A DNA stretch of 56,278 bases, from assembly GCA_964613585.1 (NCBI GenBank), contig CAZTHL010000014.1:1-56278 (forward strand). The letters run 5' to 3'. Under the pieces are notes generated by a model. That model searched no databases and had not been told where the DNA came from. It saw only the letters and a list, made by a program, of their open reading frames with translations. The position numbers were made by a program, and so were the translations under genes. The DNA comes from CAZTHL01 sp964613585 (lineage in GTDB: Bacteria > Pseudomonadota > Alphaproteobacteria > DSM-16000 > Inquilinaceae). Shown piece by piece: positions 17,948 through 25,038 of this stretch (within the stretch, counting starts at the first letter, position 1; each line of letters opens with the position of its first letter).

Positions 17948-19070
17948 ATGCGCGCGGAGACGCAGGCGGTGGAGACCGAGATCGAGCAGTCGTTGGCGCT
18001 GCTGAGGAGGTCTCTTTGACTACGAGCAGGCGAAGGTCCGGCTCGACGAACTGAATGCGCTGGCCGAGGATCCGGCGCTCTGGAACGACCCCGAGGCGGC
18101 CCAAAGGCTCCTGCGCGAGCGCACCCGGCTGGACAGCGCGCTCGCGGGGTACCATGAGCTCGAGCGGGCGCATCAGGATGCGCTGACCCTGATCGAGCTG
18201 GGCGAGGCCGAGGACGACGCCGACAGTATCGCCGAGGGCGAGGAGGCGTTGGCCGAGGTGCGCGAGCGGGTCGCCAAGAAGCAGCTCGAAAGCCTCCTTT
18301 CCGGCGAGGCCGACGGCAACGACTGCTATCTCGAGGTCAATGCCGGGGCCGGCGGCACCGAGGCGCAGGACTGGGCCGAGATGCTGGTGCGCATGTACGT
18401 GCGCTGGGCCGAGGCGCACGGCTACAAGCTGGATTGGCTCGAGGAGAGCCCGGGCGAGGAGGCCGGCATAAAGTCCACCACCCTGACGGTGAAGGGGTCC
18501 AACGCCTATGGCTGGCTGAAGACCGAGTCCGGGGTGCACCGGCTCGTCCGGATCAGCCCGTTCGACAGCCAGGCCCGGCGGCACACCAGCTTCGCGTCGG
18601 TCTGGGTGTCGCCGGTGGTTGACGACAACATTGACATCGCTGTCGAGGACAAGGACCTGCGAATCGACACATACCGCGCCTCGGGCGCCGGCGGCCAGCA
18701 TGTCAATCGGACCGACAGCGCCGTGCGCATCACCCACATGCCGACCGGCATCGTCGTGCAGTGCCAGAACGATCGGTCCCAGCACCGCAACCGGGCCCAG
18801 GCCATGGCCATGCTCAAGGCGAAACTGTACGAGGCGGAGCTCAAGAAGCGGGAGGCGGAGGCCCAGGCGCTTGCCGACGAGAAGACCGACATCGGCTGGG
18901 GCCACCAGATCCGCAGCTACGTCCTGCAGCCCTACCAGATGGTCAAGGACCTGCGGACCGGGGTGGAGAAGGGCAATGCCCAAGGCGTGCTCGACGGCGA
19001 CCTCGACCCCTTCCTGGAAGCCGCGCTCGCCGCCAAGCTGGAGGTCATTGGCGACGGCGCCGGCGCCTGA
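17948..19070 (+). CDS. prfB: Peptide chain release factor 2, joined by programmed +1 frameshift
   Basis: RF2 terminates translation at UGA and UAA. A 23-codon first frame starts with ATG at 17948 (MRAETQAVETEIEQS) and reaches an in-frame TGA at 18017-18019. The second frame resumes with GAC at 18018 (DYEQAKVRLDELNALAED) and runs to 19070, giving about 373 residues in total. RF2 hallmarks include the RISPFDSQARRHTSF tract with the SPF anticodon-like motif, and the catalytic GGQ in ASGAGGQHVNRTDSA. An SD-like gagacagg precedes the ATG. The same 5' exon with shift site is conserved across many bacteria and autoregulates RF2 level. The downstream ORF alone would wrongly appear to start at 18249. 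Confidence 0.96.
18004..18020 (+). promoter_or_regulatory. prfB programmed +1 frameshift site
   Basis: The sequence gaggaggtctctttgac contains an internal SD (aggagg) three bases before the slip codon CTT, followed by the TGA stop and C. This is the canonical RF2 arrangement: when RF2 is scarce, the ribosome slips from CUU to UUU and reads GAC. Confidence 0.97.
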
Positions 19071-19177
19071 GCGTCCCGTCCGCAGCCAACCCTGGGCGTA
19101 GCCCGATATATTCGGTTGAGCTACCCTTTCATGGACCCTCGCCTAATGAGCGAGATCCCGCGAGAGGAGAGTGACCG

Positions 19178-19606
19178 ATGCGACGGGCTTTGCTGATGGG
19201 ACTGGTTCTTGGTGTGCTCGCCGTCCTGCCGACCGCTCAGGCGCAAAACGGGGCGTCCGCCGTGCTGGTCAGCATGACCACCGCGGACGAGCGCACCAAC
19301 GGCATGGCCTTCCGGATGGCCGACGAGATGCTCGAGGCCGGCCGGGAGGTGGTGCTCCTGCTCTCGGTGCGGGCCGTCGACCTGGCCGACGCCGACGCGG
19401 AGCATCCGGCCGATCCGCTCACCGGCCTGACGCCGCGGCAGCGGCTCGCCGATCTGATGGCCGGCGGCGCCGTGGTCTATGTCTGCCAGCACTGCTCGCA
19501 CCGTGTCGGGCTCGAGCCAGGCGACCTGATCGAGGGGGTGCGCCAACGCGACGAGGACCTGCAGGCTCTGATGCTGGCGCCCGACACGCGCATCCTTTGG
19601 TTCTGA
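19178..19606 (+). CDS. Secreted DsrE-family protein
   Basis: A 142-residue protein with a Sec signal peptide (LLMGLVLGVLAVLPTAQAQ, cleavage near residue 23). The mature part resembles DsrE/DsrF-like folds: a strand (SAVLVSMTTADE), a helix with MAFRMADEMLEAGREV, LLLSVRAVDL, and the late VVYVCQHCSHRVG with a CxxC pair where DsrE-like proteins often carry a reactive Cys. SD gagaggag lies about 7 bases upstream. The role may be periplasmic sulfur or redox handling; this is inference. Its gene follows prfB but is separated by 107 bases. Confidence 0.7.
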   Translation: MRRALLMGLVLGVLAVLPTAQAQNGASAVLVSMTTADERTNGMAFRMADEMLEAGREVVLLLSVRAVDLADADAEHPADPLTGLTPRQRLADLMAGGAVVYVCQHCSHRVGLEPGDLIEGVRQRDEDLQALMLAPDTRILWF

Positions 19607-19931
19607 GCCGAGGGTGGCAAATCCGGGCGTCGGCGCGCTCCCGCAGGGTGCTCGGAACGACCGTGGTAGGGACGGGCGTTACGGCCCCCCGGCGCAGATC
19701 CGCGAAGGCGGGTTTTCCGCGGACAGGTCCTTGTCCTGAGTTGTGGCGGCGGTCCACCGTGCCCTTCGCGAGCCGGCCGCCGAAGGCACGTTGGCTCCGG
19801 TTTTGTGCCCAAGGCATGCGCGGCCATGCTGCGTCGCCCGCGGTGCGCACCTTTCGCTCGCCGGCCTCCGCCGGCAGTGTCCCGGGCTTGTTCGGCCACC
19901 TTCCGAGGCCACCAAGGCGAGGTCTGACAAC
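19607..19931. other. Intergenic stretch with no supported gene
   Basis: The several open frames here are G/C-bias artefacts. The tract is rich in short palindromic words (for example gcgggttttccgcg and the cggccgcc/ggcggcgg clusters) and looks like decayed repeat sequence. It precedes repeat copy B1. Confidence 0.4.
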
Positions 19932-20031
19932 CAGCCCGTTGCCGATATCATGCGGCCGAGCCGACGGACGGAGCCGTTGGCTCGGCCGTCGCGCGCCCGC
20001 CAACCCTGCCACCGCCCGGGCGCGCCATTGG
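19932..20031 (-). repeat. Interspersed repeat family B (copy B1)
   Basis: The reverse complement of this stretch aligns with 40993-41090 at roughly four bases in five by eye. Shared blocks include ggcgcgcccgggcgg, gggttggcgggcgcgc and cgtcggctcgg followed by atga. Neither copy encodes a convincing protein. Confidence 0.65.
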
Positions 20032-20085
20032 GTGAGGATTCTGAAGGGCGAGAGGGACTGTCGGCGACGTGGTACATCCTGGATC

Positions 20086-20370
20086 ATGAGCAACGAGATG
20101 TACAACTTGGCGGATCTGTTTGCCGAAATCTGGCGGGCGCTTGATTGCCGTCTGGAAGACCTTCGAAAATTCGATGACGACGACATGACAGCTCGGATCG
20201 TCAGACTCCAAGGGGAATTCGCGAACTTGATAGCGAACACTCCGGAAGGCGCAGCCGAGCTGCACGTCCGGGCCAGCGATGATCTGGTGGCTCTCGTTGC
20301 CGCCGCTCAGGTGATCGACGGCTGGTACGCGCCGTTGAGTCTCGACGGGGAGATCTCGGCAGAGCTCTGA
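20086..20370 (+). CDS. Hypothetical protein, 94 residues
   Basis: A small, acidic, probably helical protein (SNEMYNLADLFAEIWRALD, LRKFDDDDMTARIV, then TPEGAAELHVRASDDLVALV). I do not recognise a family. It is real-looking because codon use and composition are protein-like with fewer G/C-biased third positions than neighbours, but the SD is weak (cctggat). The open frame extends upstream to 19171 only through non-coding repeat sequence. It lies just before the winged-helix gene on the same strand, in a lower-GC island of possible foreign origin. Confidence 0.6.
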   Translation: MSNEMYNLADLFAEIWRALDCRLEDLRKFDDDDMTARIVRLQGEFANLIANTPEGAAELHVRASDDLVALVAAAQVIDGWYAPLSLDGEISAEL

Positions 20371-20402
20371 GATCCTGTGCCGCGGTCTGCGCGATAGAGC
20401 GC

Positions 20403-20423
20403 ATCAATTGACTATCAATTGAC
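20403..20423 (+). promoter_or_regulatory. Direct repeat ATCAATTGAC x2 before wHTH gene
   Basis: Two perfect copies of atcaattgac (20403-20412 and 20414-20423), spaced one base apart so that they lie on one face of the helix about 11 bases apart, and each containing the CAATTG dyad. The second contributes a TTGACA -35-like hexamer (20419-20424). The position, about 65 bases before the GTG start, suits an operator, possibly for autoregulation by the downstream winged-helix protein. Confidence 0.5.
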
Positions 20424-20486
20424 ATTGGCGCTGCCGACGAGCATGTTCGGTGTGACTGAGACGCACACAGAACGTCGGAGGCTGCC

Positions 20487-21029
20487 GTGAGCAGCATTGG
20501 CATTGCCGGTAAGACGGTTTCGCGGCTTCGGGACGCGCTCCGCGACGACGCGTTCGAGCGCGCGGATCGAGAGACGGAGAATGTCGCGGACCTGATTATC
20601 GGCGCGCTGCTGTTCGGCAAGCGTGATGTTGTTGGCTATCTTCATGCTGAAGTCGGGCAACTTTATTCGCAGTACCGCGCTTCTGGTCAGGGAAACGACT
20701 TGATGGCCGGCCAACTGCGTGCGCTCACGACCGTTCTCGCGGTGGCAGAGCTGCGCAAGCGGGCGTCAGACCCCGCCGAGATGGCGCGCACGGCCAAGTA
20801 TCACGAATTGCTTGAGGCGCTGCTGCAGACCAACCAACCCCTCACCAACCAGGAGCTGGCGCAGCGGCTAGGCCAAGCTGAAGGAACGATCGCGCGGAAG
20901 CTGACGAAGCTGCGCGAGGCGGGTCTGGTGGAGACACGGAAGGTGTGGAAGAACAATATGAACTCGCTTAGCGAGAGTGGAGTGGCCGCCGTGAGGGCCG
21001 TTCCGAGCCAAAACAAAAAAGCTGCGTAA
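20487..21029 (+). CDS. Winged helix-turn-helix domain protein, 180 residues
   Basis: The start is GTG at 20487 with a good SD (cggagg, spacing 6). The N-terminal about 100 residues are helical (VSRLRDALRDDAFERAD, VADLIIGALLFGKRDV) and unrecognised. The C-terminal part is a MarR/DtxR-like winged helix: a helix with YHELLEALLQTNQ, then LTNQELAQRLGQAEGTIARKL and LREAGLVETRKVWKN at about 120-160. It is probably a DNA-binding regulator; the ligand is unknown. It ends at a hexa-A run (21015-21020), after which another frame stays open (see findings). Third-position G/C is lower than in flanking genes. Confidence 0.78.
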   Translation: MSSIGIAGKTVSRLRDALRDDAFERADRETENVADLIIGALLFGKRDVVGYLHAEVGQLYSQYRASGQGNDLMAGQLRALTTVLAVAELRKRASDPAEMARTAKYHELLEALLQTNQPLTNQELAQRLGQAEGTIARKLTKLREAGLVETRKVWKNNMNSLSESGVAAVRAVPSQNKKAA

Positions 21030-21484
21030 AGCCGCGCCAGGGGTGCCCCTTGAACTATTCTCAGATCCAGTAAACTCCGATGTAGGAAGAGAAAGTAAGT
21101 CAGTGTCGAAAGCCTTTGAGGCGATAAAATACCGAATTGAAGATGAGCATCCATTTGCCCTTTGCCGCCAACGTTGGAAGCTTGATGTCAGCGACCGCGC
21201 AAGGATGCAGGACTTTTGAATTAGATTATTGAGGATGCCAAGTGACCTTTGCAATTTCTTTGGGGTGCTTTCGTCAAAAGTTCGAGACGCCGGAACGCCC
21301 AGTGATGGGCACAGCGTCGGCTTTGGGAGATCCTTGCGCATCGGGTGGAGTGGTCGGTGTCGCTCCTGGCCGGACTTGTGCTCGTGATCGGGCGCCGGCG
21401 CGTGGCGGAGGGCGCGACGCGCAGAGGTCGTGATGATCGGTGGCATTCCCCAGCGAATAATCATCGCAAAACCCAGAGGGCCGC
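21030..21484. other. Intergenic region with possible frame remnant
   Basis: The +1 frame relative to the upstream gene stays open from inside that gene to a TGA at 21217-21219 (VPLELFSDPVNSDVG, then FEAIKYRIEDEHPFALC). It could be a short protein starting at GTG 21103 or the original C terminus of the winged-helix protein after an indel. Beyond 21220 I see only a short hydrophobic frame near 21345-21430 (SVSLLAGLVLVIGRRR) with no start signal. Confidence 0.35.
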
Positions 21485-23023
21485 TCACGCCAGCGCGCCG
21501 ACCCTCTCGAGCCGCTGCTCAAGCGCCTCCTTCCAGCCATCGGACAAGGCCGGCGCGGCGAACGCCTTCAGCGCACCTTCCTGGTCGTCGCGGTCGACAT
21601 ACAGCACGCGCATGACGTCGGCGACGGTCGGGCTGCCGGCGACCCGGCGCAGCAGCTCGATGCCGTCACCGGCGCCCAGCTCGCCCTCCTCGAGGGTCCG
21701 CACGTAGAAGCCGACCCGGTTGGCGCGCATGAAGATGGTTTGGAAGCCGTCGATTCCCATGCGGATAGCCAGCTTGAAGCATGGCACCCGGGGCTGGCTG
21801 ACCTCGACGACGGCGCTCCCGATGCGATAGACATCGCCCAGGTGGACGAGGTCGTCGGTCATGCCCTGGACGGTCAGGTTCTCGCCGAACTGCCCCCAGC
21901 CGAGATCGCCGCGCCCGATAAGCTCGGCCCAGAAGTCATAGTATTCCACCGTGTACACGTAGGCGGACTTGAAAGCGCCGCCATGAGCCAGCCGGTCGGC
22001 TTGACCGTCGCCGTCGAGATTGAGGCGGCCAAGCCGCACGCGTCGAGCCAGAGGCTCCTTGAAGATGCCGGTCCAGACCTCCCGGCCCTGGTGCTCGATC
22101 CGCCGCGGCGGCGAGACATTGACGGAAAGCAGGGTTTTGGCTCGTGCGGTCCGGATCGCCGGCACGGTCGACCAGTTCCGGCCCGCCGGATCGCCGCGCG
22201 CCGCCGCACCCGACCGCATGAGCGGCCAGGGCGGCCGCCTTCGGACGGCGGCTATGGTCACCGCCAGGGCATGGTCGGCTCCGGGAAAGCGGGCGGCGTG
22301 CTCGGCGCGGCGCAGCATCTGCGCGTCGCCCTGGATGGTCAGCGCCTCGCCGCTGCGGCTGTCGGCAATCAGCAGGGTGATCGTCGCGCGGCCCGCCAGA
22401 TCGCTCACCGCGCGCAGGAACGCGTCGTCGCGGACCACCGGGATCAGGATCCGCGTCTCGTGTGCCGGCAGCAGGCTGCCCGGCACCACGGCGCGGGCAT
22501 GGACCACTGGCCCCGCGGGTCCCAGGCCACGCTCCGCCGGTGATCGGCCGGCCAGGACCAGGGTGTCGGCGCGGAGCACCAGATCCTGCCCCCACGCGTT
22601 GAGAGCCGCCGTGGTGTCCGATCCCGGGATCGCCGCGGTCTCGCCAGAACCTCGCCCTACCGGCGTGCCCAGCGCCGGGGCCGGCTCGTCGGCACGCTCG
22701 ACCACGCGGATCGACAGCGATGCGCCGTCCCGTCCGGCGACACGGCCGCCAAGCCGGATCGCCGCACCGGTCTTCGGACCCAGGGAAAGGAGTCCGATCG
22801 CCGCGCCCGGCTCGAGGCCATCGAGGTCCGGGTCCTCCAGGGACGCGCGCGCGACCGTGAACTCGCCGTGCCCGGCACTCACGAGCAGCCCCGGTTCGGC
22901 AGCGATCACGCCGAGGCCGAGCCCGCCGTCCGGCCGGTCCGCCGCCGCGAGCAGCAAGGTGTGGCTTTCGCCGAGACCGGAGGCGACGGACTTGGGATCG
23001 GTGGAGGTCGGCACGGCGGTCAT
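21485..23023 (-). CDS. PNPOx-like / MOSC fusion protein
   Basis: A 512-residue protein. The N-terminal part (about 20-285) resembles the pyridoxamine-phosphate-oxidase-like FMN-binding fold found in flavin oxidoreductases (blocks GLLVSAGHGEFTVARAS, TRILIPVVRDDAFLRAV and GEALTIQGDAQMLRRAEH). The C-terminal part (about 300-440) is a MOSC domain of YiiM type: LSVNVSPPRRIEHQG, LDGDGQADRLAHGGAFKSA, WGQFGENLTVQG, and the conserved molybdenum-binding Cys in SQPRVPCFKLAIRMG. A 3-alpha tail follows (VADVMRVLYVDR). YiiM-like MOSC proteins reduce N-hydroxylated compounds with an electron-transfer partner. The start at 23023 follows a ggag; a GTG at 23047 is possible. The gene for a flavin/iron-sulfur reductase lies 118 bases upstream on the same strand, making a pathway link plausible. 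Confidence 0.85.
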   Translation of the reverse strand: MTAVPTSTDPKSVASGLGESHTLLLAAADRPDGGLGLGVIAAEPGLLVSAGHGEFTVARASLEDPDLDGLEPGAAIGLLSLGPKTGAAIRLGGRVAGRDGASLSIRVVERADEPAPALGTPVGRGSGETAAIPGSDTTAALNAWGQDLVLRADTLVLAGRSPAERGLGPAGPVVHARAVVPGSLLPAHETRILIPVVRDDAFLRAVSDLAGRATITLLIADSRSGEALTIQGDAQMLRRAEHAARFPGADHALAVTIAAVRRRPPWPLMRSGAAARGDPAGRNWSTVPAIRTARAKTLLSVNVSPPRRIEHQGREVWTGIFKEPLARRVRLGRLNLDGDGQADRLAHGGAFKSAYVYTVEYYDFWAELIGRGDLGWGQFGENLTVQGMTDDLVHLGDVYRIGSAVVEVSQPRVPCFKLAIRMGIDGFQTIFMRANRVGFYVRTLEEGELGAGDGIELLRRVAGSPTVADVMRVLYVDRDDQEGALKAFAAPALSDGWKEALEQRLERVGALA

Positions 23024-23086
23024 GGTCGGGCTCCGAGACAGCATCACGTCATCGGCACAGGGACGTTGGCCGAGCGGGCGGCTGGC

Positions 23087-23139
23087 GCGTTTCCGCTCGA
23101 CCTGGAACCGGCACGGCCACGCCCGCTAACCGGAAACGC
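23087..23139 (-). repeat. Interspersed repeat family A, short form (copy A3)
   Basis: A 53-bp element with perfect 9-base terminal inverted repeats, gcgtttccg (23087-23095) and cggaaacgc (23131-23139). It lies one base beyond the stop codon of the reductase gene (stop at 23141-23143), between the two genes of the putative MOSC/reductase pair. Confidence 0.75.
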
Positions 23140-23140
23140 T

Positions 23141-24274
23141 TCAGAGATCCAGCTCGACTTTCGCGGACTCACCCTCCGATCCGACCTTGGGCACGGCGCT
23201 GCAGGTCAGCACCATTCCCTGGGGCACATCGACAGCCGGTGGGTTGACGTAGTCGACGGCGCCGGCACGGAGCGGCAGCGCGCAGGTGCAGCAGGCCCCG
23301 GCCCGGCAGCTGAACGGTGGCTTGAGCCCGCTTGCCTCGGCAAGGTCGAGCAGCGTGCCCTGGTCCGGGGTCCACACGGCCTCGACGCCCGAGCGGACGA
23401 AGCGCACGGTCACCGGGTCGGCCCGGGTACCGCCCGCGGTCGCCGGCATGAGCCGCGGCCCGCCGTCGTGGCGCCGCATCAGGGAGGCCGGGCCGAACGC
23501 CTCGGCCAGAATTCGCCGGTTGGGGACGCCGGCCTCGCGCAGGCCGTCATAGAGGGTCTGCATGAAGCCGGCCGGTCCGCACAGGTAGAAGTCGTAATCG
23601 TCGAAGGGCAGCAGCCGGTGAAGCAGGCCCATGTCGATGCGTCCCTGCCCGGCGACGCCGGGCTGATCGAGATCGCCGGGGGTTGGCGCGCTCAAGCTCA
23701 CATGGGCGCGGAACGCCGGATGGGCTGCGGTTGCATCGCGAATCTCGTCGAGGAAAGCTAGCTCCCGGCCGTCTCGAGCCCCGTGCACGAAGCGGATCGG
23801 CCGGACCGGACCGCCGCGGCGCGCCTCCCGGGCGGCATGACGGAGCATGGCCAGCACCGGCGTGATGCCGATCCCGGCCGACAGGAGGACGGCCGGGCGT
23901 GGCGAAACGGCGTCGAAGGTGAAGCTGCCGCGAGGAGCCATGGCTTCGATGACCGCGCCGGGCGCGGTGGATCCATGCAGGAAGCCGGACACCGCGCCTG
24001 GCGGCAGCCCTGCTCGCGTGGCCTCCTCCCGCTTGATGCTGAGCCGCAGCACGCCGTCGCCGGGAGCCGTTGAGATCGTGTAGGTCCGGCGCAGCGGCTC
24101 CGCCGCGCCCGGCGGACGGACCCGGATCGGCAGGAACTGGCCGGGCCGCCAGTCCGGCAGGCGGTTGTCCACGGGCGTGAGCCGGAAGGACCGGATGGTG
24201 GCGCTTTCGTCCGCCACCGACTCGACCCGATAGGGCCGGTAGGCGTCCTTGGCTGGAGCGCCGTTTGCGGTCAT
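23141..24274 (-). CDS. FAD- and [2Fe-2S]-containing oxidoreductase
   Basis: A 377-residue protein. FAD domain: the RTYTIST block (RxYT/S flavin motif) near residue 63 with GQFLPIRV before it. NAD(P) domain: LLSAGIGITPVLAML and YDFYLCGPAGFMQTL. The C-terminal plant-type ferredoxin domain carries CRAGACCTC with a further Cys in VLTCSAVP, completing the four ligands, although the spacing CxxxxCCxC has an additional adjacent Cys. Such proteins pass electrons from NAD(P)H through FAD and Fe-S to a partner; the adjacent MOSC protein is the natural candidate. No membrane segment. The 3' end carries a family A repeat. Confidence 0.9.
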   Translation of the reverse strand: MTANGAPAKDAYRPYRVESVADESATIRSFRLTPVDNRLPDWRPGQFLPIRVRPPGAAEPLRRTYTISTAPGDGVLRLSIKREEATRAGLPPGAVSGFLHGSTAPGAVIEAMAPRGSFTFDAVSPRPAVLLSAGIGITPVLAMLRHAAREARRGGPVRPIRFVHGARDGRELAFLDEIRDATAAHPAFRAHVSLSAPTPGDLDQPGVAGQGRIDMGLLHRLLPFDDYDFYLCGPAGFMQTLYDGLREAGVPNRRILAEAFGPASLMRRHDGGPRLMPATAGGTRADPVTVRFVRSGVEAVWTPDQGTLLDLAEASGLKPPFSCRAGACCTCALPLRAGAVDYVNPPAVDVPQGMVLTCSAVPKVGSEGESAKVELDL

Positions 24275-24350
24275 GGCGCGGTTGGTCGTCCGGTTAGCGC
24301 CGACGAGCCGCCGTCAGGGTATCGACTGGCGGCAGCCCCATGGCGGCCAG

Positions 24351-24914
24351 TCAGTCGTCGAACAGCGACAGCGGGTAGGTGAAGGTGACCAGAGCCGACT
24401 CGCTGCCGGGGTCGCGGTCGTCGCTCCAGGCGCTCGAGGTATGGCTCAGGCGCACGCCCAGGCGCGCCTCGTTGTCGAACTCGTAGGCGGTCTCGAACCC
24501 GAGATTGAGCTGGACCGAGGTCTCGTCCTCAGCCCCGCTGACGGGAGCGCGGAACGAGCCGAGCGCGCCTGATGGCGTGAACACCCAGGAGCCACGGCGA
24601 ATGTCGGCGTAGATGCCGGCCACCGCCAGATCGCCCTGATCGAGTGGCGCCCCGGTCAGCGGCCGGACCACCGACACCTTCTGGCCGCCACGGAACTCGG
24701 CCTCCACCACCGTCATGTCCTCGGTGCCGCTCGGCCGGTCGGACAGGATGTTCAGGCGGCCCGTGCGCAGTTCCTCGAGGTCGGCGACGTCGCCGCTGAA
24801 CGCGAAGCCGCCGAAGGCAAATCCGGTCTGTTCGTCCTCGGCCCGGGCGGAGGAAACGGTGGCCAAGCCGGCGATCAGGGCGAGCGTGAGAGACAGTGTC
24901 TTCAGACAGCGCAT
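24351..24914 (-). CDS. Acyloxyacyl hydrolase / PagL-like outer-membrane protein
   Basis: A 187-residue protein with a signal peptide (LSLTLALIAGLATVSSARA, cleavage near 25). The C-terminal half has alternating beta-barrel-like strands (VQLNLGFETAYEFDNEARLGV) and ends in a hydrophobic strand LVTFTYPLSLFDD. The block RLSHTSSAWSDDRDPGSES resembles the active-site HxS and NPGxE region of lipid A 3-O-deacylases. This suggests lipid A deacylation, but the match is partial and an ordinary barrel protein is possible. Confidence 0.55.
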   Translation of the reverse strand: MRCLKTLSLTLALIAGLATVSSARAEDEQTGFAFGGFAFSGDVADLEELRTGRLNILSDRPSGTEDMTVVEAEFRGGQKVSVVRPLTGAPLDQGDLAVAGIYADIRRGSWVFTPSGALGSFRAPVSGAEDETSVQLNLGFETAYEFDNEARLGVRLSHTSSAWSDDRDPGSESALVTFTYPLSLFDD

Positions 24915-25038
24915 GGCAAGGGAGATAATACCCGCAATCGGTCACGAGGGTGCTTCAAAAGGAACCGGGAATCCAGACGGTCGGCCGCTGTGTCCACCGC
25001 GATACGCCGTCCGGGCCATGGGGCGTCCCGGGGCGTCG

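Noticed and set aside
19171..20085. Long frame leading into the 94-residue hypothetical protein
   Set aside because: It overlaps the DsrE-like gene in a different frame and reads through repeat copy B1; only the last 94 codons look coding.
21015..21020. Hexa-A run as a classical -1 slippery site
   Set aside because: The -1 frame closes soon after; the open extension is in the +1 frame, so at most an indel or +1 shift is possible.
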